Assembly (NCBI GenBank): GCA_947498645.1
Contig: CANMKS010000001.1
Location: 620,001-684,000 of the forward strand
Reading direction: 5' to 3'
DNA length: 64,000 nt
Source of the DNA: an uncultured Paracoccaceae bacterium
GTDB lineage: Bacteria; Pseudomonadota; Alphaproteobacteria; Rhodobacterales; Rhodobacteraceae
Translations under genes and position numbers: made by a program
Shown: positions 35,561 to 44,831 of the stretch, piece by piece
Layout: each line of letters begins with the position of its first letter
Numbering within the stretch: the first letter of the stretch is position 1
Notes under the pieces: model-generated
What the model saw: the letters and a program-made list of their open reading frames with translations, nothing else
Database searches by the model: none
Told to the model about the DNA's origin: nothing

Positions 35561-37228
35561 TCAACCACCGCGCAGCAATCCGGCAAAAACCTGATTGTCG
35601 CCAAAAAAGGCCGACAGGCGCGCCCATTGCTGTGTGCCGCGCCGCAAGTCGAGATACCGCAGCGCGTTTTCACCGAGGACTGCATCGCGTTGGCCAGGGT
35701 CAGGGAACATACGGGCCAACGCGTCTTCGACGCGCCGCTTATAGGTGTTGTGGGCCGGTTCACGGCCCAACATTAGCCAGTCGGAGCCATACATCATTCG
35801 CTCTGCGATCAAGGGCTGCGATTGGAACAACGCGATGGTTTTGTTGACCACGTTCTCGTAACCTTCGCTGCCGGGACTGAGCAGTTCTGACCAATAACCA
35901 ATGTCAAAGTAGAGGTTGGGAAATTGCCCAAGCATCCCTGCAAGGATTTCTTCCCAATCGCGCCCCTGCGGGTCACGGCACCGTTTCGGCGGATCCAGCG
36001 TTTCATCGAAGCCGCCAAAATGCGCAAGGTTCAGGCGCAACTGCCGATATCGAGGTTGTGACACGACCGGCACCCAGTTTGTCGGGGATGCATAAAGACT
36101 GCTGCACGGTTGTGCCGCAAGCGAGTTATTGGCATGCGCCTTGATCGGCACACCTTCGGCGACACACCAGTCATAAAGTTTTAACAATTGATCATCCAAC
36201 GCCCGACCGCCGCCCCGTGGCCAGCGCCTGACAAAGGGGCGGTTTGGCAGATCCGCATTGCCAATCGGCAAAAAGCCCATAGGCGGGTAAAGCTTTACAC
36301 CGGCAAAGCCCCTTGCAACCGCATATTTTAGAAGGGCCAGCGTATCGAAATTCGGGTCGCCACTGTCTTCGGCCTCCAAGGCTGCGCGCAACGGGCAAAA
36401 CGGGGCAAAAGGCAGGATCAAATCTTCCTTCTGCAATTGCGCAATCCGGGAAGTCACGTCGATTTGGGACCGCACAGAGCTGACCGTATCACGCGGGCGC
36501 AGCCACCGCTGGAAATCAACCAACGAGGGCGAGAAAATCCTGATCTGACCCTCGTTGCCAAAAAGCCGCTTCAATTCACCAAAGATATCGTTGCGTGATC
36601 GGGTCAGCAGCCCCGCCCAACGAATTGTCGAGAGAAGGCGGCTGTTGGATTGGAAGGACCGCGCAGATCTATCCTGAACCCCAGAGCTTTCACGGTAAAT
36701 CTCGCGAGCCAACGTCGTGGAATAATCAGCGCGCAGCCGCAAGCTGCGTGTAGGCCCTGAGGTGATGCCAAGCTCTGCCTCGATCTGCCCCAGAATACTC
36801 TGATCATCGCGTGCAGCTGTGCGAAATCCTGATGTCTCCGCGCCGATCTCGCGCTGGAACCGCGCAATGCCGCGTGCGGTATTGCGTTCGTCCTGCGCCA
36901 ACACATCTTCGCGCGTACGCGGCTGTGGCTGTTGCAAGTTCTCCAACTCTTGCTCTGACGTCGGTGTGCCGGAAAGCATGATGAGGGCCAGCAGCTTGAT
37001 CAGCGACTCAAGCAAATCCCCTGACGTCACCGGGGCGTCCGCATCCCGAAGCACCACCTGCCGGATGAAGCCGGTCGCGGGCACATCGCGGCCATTGAAG
37101 ATGTGATTATGGATATCAACCGCGCCCTTGGGGCTGGGCGAGAATACCGCCGGAAGCGTATCACAGCCGCTGAGCGGCAATGTTACTGCAGCCGTTCCCC
37201 CAAGAAGGAATCCTCGTCTGGAATGCAT
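35561..37228 (-). CDS. Exported amidohydrolase-family lipoprotein
   Basis: A 555-residue protein beginning HSRRGFLLGG, a twin-arginine-type signal, with the lipobox PLSGCDT, predicting a Tat-exported lipid-anchored enzyme. Metal-site motifs of the amidohydrolase_2 TIM-barrel are present: DIHNHIF near 37, IKAHANN near 365, LAHFGG near 400 and YGSDWLML near 495. A helical insert of roughly 200 residues between the first His pair and the rest makes it much longer than typical members. The substrate is unknown. It stands alone between the polyamine transporter and the aminotransferase operon. Confidence 0.8.
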   Translation of the reverse strand: MHSRRGFLLGGTAAVTLPLSGCDTLPAVFSPSPKGAVDIHNHIFNGRDVPATGFIRQVVLRDADAPVTSGDLLESLIKLLALIMLSGTPTSEQELENLQQPQPRTREDVLAQDERNTARGIARFQREIGAETSGFRTAARDDQSILGQIEAELGITSGPTRSLRLRADYSTTLAREIYRESSGVQDRSARSFQSNSRLLSTIRWAGLLTRSRNDIFGELKRLFGNEGQIRIFSPSLVDFQRWLRPRDTVSSVRSQIDVTSRIAQLQKEDLILPFAPFCPLRAALEAEDSGDPNFDTLALLKYAVARGFAGVKLYPPMGFLPIGNADLPNRPFVRRWPRGGGRALDDQLLKLYDWCVAEGVPIKAHANNSLAAQPCSSLYASPTNWVPVVSQPRYRQLRLNLAHFGGFDETLDPPKRCRDPQGRDWEEILAGMLGQFPNLYFDIGYWSELLSPGSEGYENVVNKTIALFQSQPLIAERMMYGSDWLMLGREPAHNTYKRRVEDALARMFPDPGQRDAVLGENALRYLDLRRGTQQWARLSAFFGDNQVFAGLLRGG

Positions 37229-37309
37229 ATCAGGTACCAAATTTGTTCAAATATGGTGACAGTCTAAGCGCAGTGACCGCGCGTTGACAAATTCTGGACC
37301 CAATAGGGG

Positions 37310-38128
37310 CTAGCTTGCCTGCTCAGCCATCTGTTGTTCGCGTTTGCGGCGCAATGCGGCCCGCTTTGTTGTCAGCGACGCCGCGACCGTCCCAATCGTG
37401 ACAATCCCGATCAGGATGGTCGAGAGCGCGTTGATTTCCGGGCTAACGCCCAACCTGACCGAACTGAAGACCTTTATCGGCAGCGTGGTGGAGGACGGCC
37501 CGGCAACGAAGGACGCGATCACCAGATCATCCAGCGACAGTGTCAGCGCCAGCAACCAACCGGAAATCACGGCCGGTGCAATGATCGGCAGGGTGACAGA
37601 GCGAAACGCATCAAAGGGCGTGCATCCCAGATCAAGGGCTGCCTCTTCCACGGAACGATCAAAGCTCACCAATCGCGAGCTGACCACGACCGAAACGTAG
37701 CACATCGAAAATGTCGCATGGGCCAGCACGATTGTGGTCATTCCCCGGTCCAGCCCGATTGAGATAAAGAGAAGAAGCAGCGACAGACCCGTGATGACCT
37801 CGGGCATCACAAGCGGTGCGTAGATCATGCCGGAAAACAGCGTGCGCCCAAAAAACCGCCCGCCTCGCACCAGAACATAGGCCCCCATCGTGCCCAAAAT
37901 CGTGGCAATCAGGGATGAGATCAACCCAACCTGAAACGTGACCAAGGCTGCATCCAGAAACGCCTCATTCTGGAAAAGCTCGCCGTACCATTTGGTCGAA
38001 AACCCGCCCCAGACTGTGACAAGGCGGCTTTCGTTAAAGCTGTAGATGATCACGATGATCATCGGGATGTAGAGGAATGCAAACCCGAGCGTCAGCGAAG
38101 TGGCATTGAACCATGTCAGCCGTCTCAT
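37310..38128 (-). CDS. potI: Polyamine ABC transporter permease (PotI-like)
   Basis: A 272-residue inner-membrane permease with six predicted helices. The ATPase-contacting EAA motif is EEAALDLGCTPFDAFRSVTLP near 170-190. It resembles PotC/PotI of spermidine/putrescine importers and overlaps the preceding permease gene by four bases. It is the last gene of the four-gene transporter operon. Substrate (putrescine or other polyamine) is inferred from the family and neighbours. Confidence 0.88.
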   Translation of the reverse strand: MRRLTWFNATSLTLGFAFLYIPMIIVIIYSFNESRLVTVWGGFSTKWYGELFQNEAFLDAALVTFQVGLISSLIATILGTMGAYVLVRGGRFFGRTLFSGMIYAPLVMPEVITGLSLLLLFISIGLDRGMTTIVLAHATFSMCYVSVVVSSRLVSFDRSVEEAALDLGCTPFDAFRSVTLPIIAPAVISGWLLALTLSLDDLVIASFVAGPSSTTLPIKVFSSVRLGVSPEINALSTILIGIVTIGTVAASLTTKRAALRRKREQQMAEQAS

Positions 38129-39021
38129 GTGTCGGCCTCCATCATCTTTTGCTCATTTCGCTGATACATCACGATGGGGATGATCAGGATCAACAGCAGG
38201 ATCACTGCAACCGCACTGGCCACCGGCCAGTCACGGTTGGCAAAGAATTCCTCAAACAGAACCTTGCCGATCATCAAGGTGCCAGAGCCGCCCAGCAGCG
38301 ACGGGATCACAAACTCGCCCAGCGCGGGGATGAAGACAAGGAAACACCCTGCGATGATACCCGCCTTGGACAGCGGGATGGTGATACGCCAAAAGGCCTC
38401 TGTCCGGGAACAGCCCAGATCTTCGGCAGCTTCCAAAAGCGACCCATCCAGTTTGATCAGCGTGGCGTAAATCGGCAGGATCATAAACGGACAATAGGTA
38501 TAGACGATCCCGATATAGACCGCCCAATTGGTATTGAGGATCATCAGCGGTTCGTTGATCAGCCCGATCCACATAAGGAACTGATTGATCATCCCTTCCT
38601 GGCTAAGCAGGCCGATCAGCGAGTAGACCCGGATCAGAAAGCTGGTCCAGAACGGCAGGATCACCAGAAGCATCAGAGTGGGTTGCCATTCGGTTGGGGC
38701 GTTGGCCATGCCATAAGCGATGGGAAAGCCGATCAGCAGACACATGAACGTCGAAACAAAGGCGATCTGCACGCTTGATAAGTAGCTTTTCCAGTAAAGA
38801 TCATCATCGGCGAGGAATGCGAAATTCTCAAAATCCAGCTGTGCCACCAGGTCGCGCAGGCCTGACCAGCCTTCGGATAACTCCAGGGTCGGTGTGTAGG
38901 GCGGGATCGCCAATGCAATATCTGACAGCGATATCTTGAGAACGATAAAGAATGGGACAAGGAACAGCCCCAGCAGCCACAAAAAGGGAACAGAAATCAG
39001 TGCGATGCGGCGCCAGTTCAT
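38125..39021 (-). CDS. potH: Polyamine ABC transporter permease (PotH-like)
   Basis: A 298-residue permease with a long periplasmic N-terminal loop and six helices, typical of PotB/PotH. The EAA loop is EAAEDLGCSRTEAFWRITIP near 190-209. ATG 39021 overlaps the ATPase stop (ATGA); the upstream in-frame extension is out of family. It forms a heterodimer with the next-encoded permease. Confidence 0.88.
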   Translation of the reverse strand: MNWRRIALISVPFLWLLGLFLVPFFIVLKISLSDIALAIPPYTPTLELSEGWSGLRDLVAQLDFENFAFLADDDLYWKSYLSSVQIAFVSTFMCLLIGFPIAYGMANAPTEWQPTLMLLVILPFWTSFLIRVYSLIGLLSQEGMINQFLMWIGLINEPLMILNTNWAVYIGIVYTYCPFMILPIYATLIKLDGSLLEAAEDLGCSRTEAFWRITIPLSKAGIIAGCFLVFIPALGEFVIPSLLGGSGTLMIGKVLFEEFFANRDWPVASAVAVILLLILIIPIVMYQRNEQKMMEADT

Positions 39022-40151
39022 ACTTGCCCCGACCCCTCCAGCACAACACCGGCTGTATCGCTCCATGACAGCCACACTGGATCTTCCCATGTGAACGGCA
39101 GGCTATCGCGGCGACGCTGGTTGGCTGCCTGTGCCTTGATCACCATACCATTGGGCATTTCCACGTGGTAGGTGGACATGTTGCCCAGATACGCGATGTC
39201 GAGCACCTTGCCCTGTACCGCGTTGCGCCTGTCGGCGGGCTTGTCTGAGGAAATCGCGATTTTTTCGGGACGGATGACAAAGCTCACCCGGCCGTCGCCA
39301 ATGGGTTGGGAGGGCGTGCCGATAATATCTGGCTGGCCCTCAGCCCATGCGATGGACACCCTGTCGCCATCCTTTGTTGCATTGCCTTCGATGATGTTCA
39401 CGTCACCGATGAAATCAGCGACATAGGCACTGTTTGGCGCCTCGTAAATCTGGGTGGGTGTATCGACCTGCACCAGTTTGCCGAAATTCATGACGGCAAC
39501 CCGAGAGGCGACGGTCATTGCCTCTTCCTGATCATGGGTCACGATCACAAAGGTGGTGCCAGTTTTTTCCTGAATATCCATCAGTTCAAACTGGGTGTCC
39601 TGACGCAGTTTCTTGTCGAGCGCCGACAGCGGTTCGTCCAGCAACAACAGCTTGGGCGCTTTGGCAAGCGCACGGGCCAAGGCCACGCGCTGGCGCTGTC
39701 CGCCGGAAATCTGCTCTGGCTTGCGGTTGGCAAACTTTTCAATTTGCACAAGACGCAGCATGTCTTTCACCCGTCCATCGATTTCGTCCCGCGGCATGGC
39801 CGAACGCTTCAGGCCAAAGGCGATGTTGTCATAGACCGTCAGGTGTGGGAACAGCGCATAGGACTGGAACATCATGTTCACGCTGCGCTTGTTTGGTGGA
39901 ATGGGCGAGATGTCCTTGCCATCCAGCAGGATCGTCCCGCTTGTGGGTTTTTCGAACCCGGCCAGCATACGCATCATCGTCGTTTTGCCACAGCCGGAAG
40001 GGCCAAGCAGAGCAAAGAATTCCTTTTCATAGATGTCGATGCTCAGATCATCGACGGCGGTAAAGTCCCCGAATTGCTTGGTGACATTCTTGAACTGAAT
40101 CAACGGTTTTGCGGCAGGGTCATTCCACGGCGCGAATTCGTTTTGGGACAT
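39018..40151 (-). CDS. potG: Polyamine ABC transporter ATP-binding protein (PotG-like)
   Basis: A 377-residue ATPase with Walker A GPSGCGKTT near 53, the signature ISGGQRQR, Walker B LLLLDEPLSALD and H-loop VTHDQEEAM, all canonical, followed by a C-terminal TOBE domain. It energises the PotH/PotI permeases. It is separated from the binding-protein gene by 72 bases that hold a strong hairpin. Confidence 0.92.
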   Translation of the reverse strand: MSQNEFAPWNDPAAKPLIQFKNVTKQFGDFTAVDDLSIDIYEKEFFALLGPSGCGKTTMMRMLAGFEKPTSGTILLDGKDISPIPPNKRSVNMMFQSYALFPHLTVYDNIAFGLKRSAMPRDEIDGRVKDMLRLVQIEKFANRKPEQISGGQRQRVALARALAKAPKLLLLDEPLSALDKKLRQDTQFELMDIQEKTGTTFVIVTHDQEEAMTVASRVAVMNFGKLVQVDTPTQIYEAPNSAYVADFIGDVNIIEGNATKDGDRVSIAWAEGQPDIIGTPSQPIGDGRVSFVIRPEKIAISSDKPADRRNAVQGKVLDIAYLGNMSTYHVEMPNGMVIKAQAANQRRRDSLPFTWEDPVWLSWSDTAGVVLEGSGQV

Positions 40152-40189
40152 ATGCGGTCAGGGCTCCGGGGCCGGGACTGGGAAAGCGA

Positions 40190-40215
40190 TCCGGCCCGCC
40201 AGGTGGCGGGCCGGA
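40190..40215 (-). promoter_or_regulatory. Intercistronic hairpin after the polyamine binding-protein gene
   Basis: An 11-bp perfect stem, TCCGGCCCGCC at 40190-40200 with GGCGGGCCGGA at 40205-40215, and a 4-base loop. It starts within ten bases of the binding-protein stop and lacks a T run. Probable mRNA stabiliser or partial terminator that favours binding-protein expression. Confidence 0.7.
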
Positions 40216-40223
40216 CAGGGCAC

Positions 40224-41312
40224 TTAGGTGCCGGATTTGATACGTGTCCACATCCGGGTCACGAAGCGCTGCGCGCGCGCATCGTATGGTGTGGTTGTAT
40301 AAAGCGTCTCTAGCGTTGCGGCATCTGGATAAATCGCCGGATCACCAATCACGTCTTCCTCAAGCAATGGTTGCGATGCCACGTTGCCGTTGGCGTAGTA
40401 GACGTAGTTCGACGCCGCAGCCATGTTTTCCGCATCCATGATGAAATCAAGGAATGCATGGGCACCTGCGGGGTTTGGCGCGTCCACAGGGATCGCCATT
40501 TGGTCAAACCACATCAACGCGCCCTCGGACGGTGCGTTATAGGCGATCTCTACCCCGTTGTCAGCTTCCCACGCGCGGTCGCGCGATTGCAGGATGTCGC
40601 CGGACCAGCCGAAAGCCACGCAGATATCACCATTGGCCAGCGCCGAGATGTACTCAGAGCTGTGATACTTCTGCACGTAGGGGCGCACCGCTGTCAGGAT
40701 CGGCTCTGCCTTAGCCAGTACGTCCTCGTCCTTGCTGTCGGGATCTTCACCAATATATTGCAGCGCGGCAGGGATAATCTCGGACGGGGCATCAAGGAAA
40801 TGAACGCCGCATTCGGCCAGTTTTTCCATGTTCTCGGGGTTGAAAATCAGGTCGAGTGACGCAATCGGCGCGTCCTCACCCAGAAGCTCTGTCACCTTGT
40901 CTACATTCACACCAATTCCCGTGGTGCCCCACATGTAGTTGATCGAATACTGCCCGCCCGGATCGTAGGTTTCGGTGCGCGCCTGAACCACGTCCCAGAG
41001 ATTGCCTGCATTTTCCAGCATGGAAGCATCCAGCGGCTGAAACGCACCTGCCGTGATCTGGCGCTGCAAGAACGTGCCTGATGGCACCACAACGTCATAA
41101 CCCGATCCACCAGCGAGCAGTTTTGTTTCCAGCACTTCGTTGCTGTCAAACACATCGTAGATCAGCTCATAACCAGTTTCTTCTTCGAATTTGGTCAGCA
41201 GGTCTTCGTCGATATAATCGGACCAGTTGTACACCCGTACTTCTTCGGCCCACCCTGCCTGTGCTGTTGCAACAGCGGCGGCCAGAATGACGCTGGTTTT
41301 CATCTTAAGCAT
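40224..41312 (-). CDS. potF: Polyamine ABC transporter substrate-binding protein (PotF-like)
   Basis: A 362-residue periplasmic binding protein with a signal peptide ending QAGWA-EE. The mature N-terminus reads VRVYNWSDYIDEDLLTKFEEE, the hallmark of PotD/PotF polyamine-binding proteins. The ATG at 41312 has GGGGAG seven bases upstream; an inner ATG nine bases later is less well placed. It is the first gene of the transporter operon and is divergent from an aminotransferase/oxidoreductase pair. Confidence 0.92.
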   Translation of the reverse strand: MLKMKTSVILAAAVATAQAGWAEEVRVYNWSDYIDEDLLTKFEEETGYELIYDVFDSNEVLETKLLAGGSGYDVVVPSGTFLQRQITAGAFQPLDASMLENAGNLWDVVQARTETYDPGGQYSINYMWGTTGIGVNVDKVTELLGEDAPIASLDLIFNPENMEKLAECGVHFLDAPSEIIPAALQYIGEDPDSKDEDVLAKAEPILTAVRPYVQKYHSSEYISALANGDICVAFGWSGDILQSRDRAWEADNGVEIAYNAPSEGALMWFDQMAIPVDAPNPAGAHAFLDFIMDAENMAAASNYVYYANGNVASQPLLEEDVIGDPAIYPDAATLETLYTTTPYDARAQRFVTRMWTRIKSGT

Positions 41313-41347
41313 CCATGTCTCCCCTAGGATTTCGCTTCATCGACAAA

Positions 41348-41390
41348 GTCTTGAACAAGAACGGCGCTTTTGCAAATAGAATGTCTTGAA
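41348..41390. promoter_or_regulatory. Candidate operator between potF and the aminotransferase gene
   Basis: TCTTGAACAAGA (41349-41360) is an inverted repeat with a 2-base spacer, and its half-site GTCTTGAA recurs at 41383-41390, 35 bases away. The 215-base region between the divergent starts is the obvious place for shared control. No regulator gene is adjacent. Confidence 0.4.
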
Positions 41391-41527
41391 TCCCACGGAT
41401 TTGGCATCTGAAGCAGGTCAAACACATCCACAGCTTGCAAAAACCACGACGGATGCATCGCGGGCCTTTTCGAAACACCAAATCGGTGTCAACGTCCCGC
41501 CAAGCAACAGCATGATCCGAGGTCGCA

Positions 41528-42919
41528 ATGAATACCCTTGCAAACTATCCGCCCACAGCCGAGCTCCAGGAAATGGACGCCGCCCACCACCTGCATCCCT
41601 TTACCCACGCCAATGCATTGGCCAAGAAGGGCCCGCGCGTCATCACCGCAGCCAAAGGTGTCTGGCTGAAGGACAGCGAAGGCGAAGAGATCATCGACGG
41701 CATGGCGGGCCTGTGGTGTGTGAACATCGGCTACGGCCGGGACGAACTGGCCGAAGCCGCCGCCCGCCAGATGCGTGAACTGCCGTACTACAACACATTT
41801 TTCCAGACGACCCATGTTCCCGCAATCATGCTCGCGCAGAAATTGGCGGAACTGGCACCCGGCGATCTGAACCATGTGTTCTTTGCCAGTGGCGGATCTG
41901 ATGCCAATGATACCAACATTCGCCTTGTGCGCACCTATTGGGCCGAAAAAGGCCAGCCTGACCGCGATGTGATCATCTCGCGCTGGAATGCCTATCACGG
42001 CTCTACCATCGGCGGGACGTCACTGGGTGGTATGAAGGCGATGCACGGGCAAGGCGGCCTGCCGATCCCCGGCATTGCATTTATCGACCAACCCAACTGG
42101 TGGGCCGAGGGCGGCAATATGACGCCTGAAGAATTCGGGTTGGAACGTGCGCAACAGCTTGAAGCAAAAATCAAAGAGATCGGCCCGGACAAGGTGGGTG
42201 CCTTCATCGCCGAACCCATTCAAGGCGCAGGCGGCGTGATCGTGCCGCCCGAAACCTACTGGCCAGAAATCCAGCGGATTGTGGACAAATATGGCATCCT
42301 GCTTATCGCGGATGAGGTAATCTGTGGCTTTGGGCGCACTGGCAATTGGTTTGGTTCCGAAACCGTGGGAATCAAACCTGATGTGATCACCATCGCCAAG
42401 GGTCTTAGCTCTGGCTATATCCCCATCGGCGGCTCCATCGTGTCTGACAAGGTGGCCGACGTGCTGCGCGACACAGAATTCAACCACGGCTACACCTATT
42501 CCGGTCATCCCGTTGCCTGCGCCGTCGCGCTGGAAAATCTGCGTATTCTGGAAGAGGAAAAGATCGTCGACACGGTGCGGGATGTGACTGCGCCTTACCT
42601 GAAGAAGCAATGGGAGGGCCTGATGGATCACCCACTGGTGGGCGAGGCAAAAATCGTCGGCATGATGGCCTCTGTTGCGCTGACGCCCGACAACGCCACG
42701 CGCGCGCCCTTCCCAGAGCCCGGCACAGTCGGGTTCATCTGCCGCGACCGTTGTTTTGCCAATAACATCATCATGCGCAGCGTTGGGGATCGGCTGATCA
42801 TTTCGCCCCCTCTGACCATCACGACAGAAGAAATCGATATCCTGATCGCGCGCGCGCGCAAATCACTGGATGAAGGCTACGAACAAGTGTTGGCGGATGG
42901 GTTGATGAAAGCAGGCTGA
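41528..42919 (+). CDS. spuC: Class III aminotransferase, putrescine/polyamine:pyruvate type (SpuC-like)
   Basis: A 463-residue PLP enzyme. The signature is LLIADEVICGFGRTGNWFG near 257 with the PLP Lys in ITIAKGLSSGYIPIGG near 293. The N-terminal AHHLHPFTHANAL and the ending MKAG region match SpuC-type polyamine:pyruvate aminotransferases. It starts divergently from the polyamine transporter and sits six bases before the amine oxidoreductase gene, which supports a polyamine catabolic role. It is a different branch from the aminotransferase at 33980-35353. Confidence 0.85.
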   Translation: MNTLANYPPTAELQEMDAAHHLHPFTHANALAKKGPRVITAAKGVWLKDSEGEEIIDGMAGLWCVNIGYGRDELAEAAARQMRELPYYNTFFQTTHVPAIMLAQKLAELAPGDLNHVFFASGGSDANDTNIRLVRTYWAEKGQPDRDVIISRWNAYHGSTIGGTSLGGMKAMHGQGGLPIPGIAFIDQPNWWAEGGNMTPEEFGLERAQQLEAKIKEIGPDKVGAFIAEPIQGAGGVIVPPETYWPEIQRIVDKYGILLIADEVICGFGRTGNWFGSETVGIKPDVITIAKGLSSGYIPIGGSIVSDKVADVLRDTEFNHGYTYSGHPVACAVALENLRILEEEKIVDTVRDVTAPYLKKQWEGLMDHPLVGEAKIVGMMASVALTPDNATRAPFPEPGTVGFICRDRCFANNIIMRSVGDRLIISPPLTITTEEIDILIARARKSLDEGYEQVLADGLMKAG

Positions 42920-42924
42920 CCGAC

Positions 42925-44226
42925 ATGGATCTGCTAACTGTCAATGACCGGCAAGGGGAATACCCGCCGTCATATTACGCGGCGCGTGCGGACAAGCTGG
43001 ACCGCTTTCCAAGCGCCAAAGGTGCGCTGACGTGCGATGTTTGTGTGGTGGGTGGCGGCTTCACCGGGCTATCCACGGCCTATCACCTGGCCCAGCGCGG
43101 TTATGACGTCATCCTGCTTGAAGCCCAGCGTGTGGGCTTTGGTGCGTCAGGGCGCAATGGCGGTCAGGTGAGTATGGGCCAGCGCCGCGATCAGGACGAG
43201 CTTGAGGACATTGTGGGCCCTGAACATGCCCGCCAACTTTGGGAGATTGGCAGTCAGGCCGTGACCCTGGTGCGAGAGCTTTGCCAGACGGACGAAGTAC
43301 ACACCGATTTCAATGACGGCATCATCCATACCGTGCATCGCAAACGTGACCACCATCATAACCACGCCTACGTCGATCATATGGTAACAAAATACGGCTA
43401 CGACAAACTGCGGGTGCTTGAGCCTGACGAATGCCGACATATGGTCAATTCGCCTGCGTATCATGGTGGCACGCTCGACATGGGTGGTGGGCATGTGAAC
43501 CCGCTTGAGCTGGCCTTGGGTTTGGCAAGGCTTGCGGCAAAGTCCGGCGCGCGCATCTTTGAGCAAAGCAAGGTAACCGGCATCGCCGAGGGCGACCCTG
43601 CCACGATCAGCACCGATCAGGCGCTGATCAAGGCCGCATATGTCGTGCTGGGTTGTAATGGCTATCTTGGGACGATCCAGCCGCATGTGGCGCAGCGCGT
43701 GATGCCCATCAACAACTACATTGTCGCCACCAGCCCGATGACACCCGAAGATCAGGAAACGATCCTGCGCAACAACCACGCAGTGGCCGATAGCAAGTTC
43801 GTCGTGAACTACTTTCGGTTTTCCGAAGATCACAGGCTGCTGTTTGGCGGCACCGAAAGTTATGGTTACAGGTTCCCGGCTGATATCGCCTCTGCTGTGC
43901 GCAAACCACTTGCCGAAATATTTCCTCAACTTAAGGACATTCCGATTGACCATGCATGGGGCGGGACCCTTGGGATTACTATGAACCGCATGCCGCATTT
44001 CGAGCGGATCAGCGGGAATATCCTGACGGCATCAGGATTTTCGGGGGCCGGTGTCGCCCTTGCAACATTGTCTGGTCAAGTTATGGCAGAAGCCATCGCA
44101 GGACAGGCTGAAAGGTTCGATATCATGGCAAAGGTGCCCACACTGAAATTCCCCGGCGGGCCAACTCTGCGCAGCCCTCTACTTGTGCTTGCAATGTTGT
44201 GGTACAGCCTCAGGGATAAGTTGTAA
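42925..44226 (+). CDS. FAD-dependent amine oxidoreductase (PuuB/OrdL-like)
   Basis: A 433-residue DAO-family flavoprotein with the FAD motif VVGGGFTGLSTAYHLAQRG near 36 and the GASGRNGGQVS loop near 72, typical of gamma-glutamylputrescine oxidase PuuB and related enzymes. It follows the SpuC-like gene with a six-base gap. No gamma-glutamylputrescine synthetase (PuuA) is present here, so its true substrate could be a free amine. Downstream lies a 284-base AT-richer gap. Confidence 0.85.
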   Translation: MDLLTVNDRQGEYPPSYYAARADKLDRFPSAKGALTCDVCVVGGGFTGLSTAYHLAQRGYDVILLEAQRVGFGASGRNGGQVSMGQRRDQDELEDIVGPEHARQLWEIGSQAVTLVRELCQTDEVHTDFNDGIIHTVHRKRDHHHNHAYVDHMVTKYGYDKLRVLEPDECRHMVNSPAYHGGTLDMGGGHVNPLELALGLARLAAKSGARIFEQSKVTGIAEGDPATISTDQALIKAAYVVLGCNGYLGTIQPHVAQRVMPINNYIVATSPMTPEDQETILRNNHAVADSKFVVNYFRFSEDHRLLFGGTESYGYRFPADIASAVRKPLAEIFPQLKDIPIDHAWGGTLGITMNRMPHFERISGNILTASGFSGAGVALATLSGQVMAEAIAGQAERFDIMAKVPTLKFPGGPTLRSPLLVLAMLWYSLRDKL

Positions 44227-44510
44227 ATTTACCCCTTACATGTCTTTTTTTGTTAACACTTTGGTAATATTGAAGAAAGATCGGCCTTGAATTGCCGGCA
44301 GCAAGCCGTTTGAATGTAGCAACTAACGTCAACGTAATTCATAGAGCGACTCATAAGCCGACCTACCTTGTCGAAATAGCGCTCAACCCAGCCTTCGCGT
44401 GACATTCTACGCACGTAGGCATATCAGCAAGATGGCCCCTATACGGCCTCATTTTCACCCAGATACATCGATAAGATGGATCTGATAGTAGGTGCGAAAG
44501 GTGAACACGT
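44227..44510. other. Non-coding gap before the yidC block
   Basis: AT-richer than the flanks near its start. It contains a T run and a CtrA-like motif (TTAA-N7-GTAA, 44253-44267, one mismatch to TTAA-N7-TTAA). With 44679-44831 it makes a 605-base stretch interrupted only by a 55-codon ORF. I saw no tRNA or recognisable RNA, and no rpmH or rnpA, which normally lie upstream of yidC. Confidence 0.5.
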
Positions 44511-44678
44511 ATGAAGTCTGTATCTCAATCCATGAGCCCACAAGAGGCGGCTCAGGCATTTTACGGGCAAGATGAGGCCGCTTTTTCCGAAATGGTGTCA
44601 AAACTGTCCAGCCAGGACCCGCGTCTTCTGAAGGTCTTTCAGAACGTCAAACGGCGCTTCAAGGAACAGAAAAACTGA
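44511..44678 (+). CDS. Small basic hypothetical protein
   Basis: A 55-residue frame beginning MKSVSQSMSPQEAAQAF and ending with a basic helix (VFQNVKRRFKEQKN). It is predicted to be mostly helical, with no signal peptide or membrane segment. An AAGGTG element precedes the ATG, and codon third positions are mixed. No family is recognised. It stands alone in the gap before yidC, so it may be a small regulator, or a spurious frame. Confidence 0.5.
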   Translation: MKSVSQSMSPQEAAQAFYGQDEAAFSEMVSKLSSQDPRLLKVFQNVKRRFKEQKN

Positions 44679-44831
44679 TCACCTGATAATTGACCCAGAT
44701 CGTCAAGGGCGGTGATGGCATGACGCCTGTTGCCGCAATCAGTCTATTTTCACTGAAAACAGCTTGACCTTTCGGCCCCTGACAGGTTGAACGGCCCCCA
44801 GACTTTCTTAGTGAAAATGGGCGGTTTTCAG

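Noticed and set aside
44253-44267. CtrA binding site upstream of the small ORF
   Set aside because: One mismatch to TTAA-N7-TTAA and more than 240 bases from the ORF start; too weak to list as a feature.
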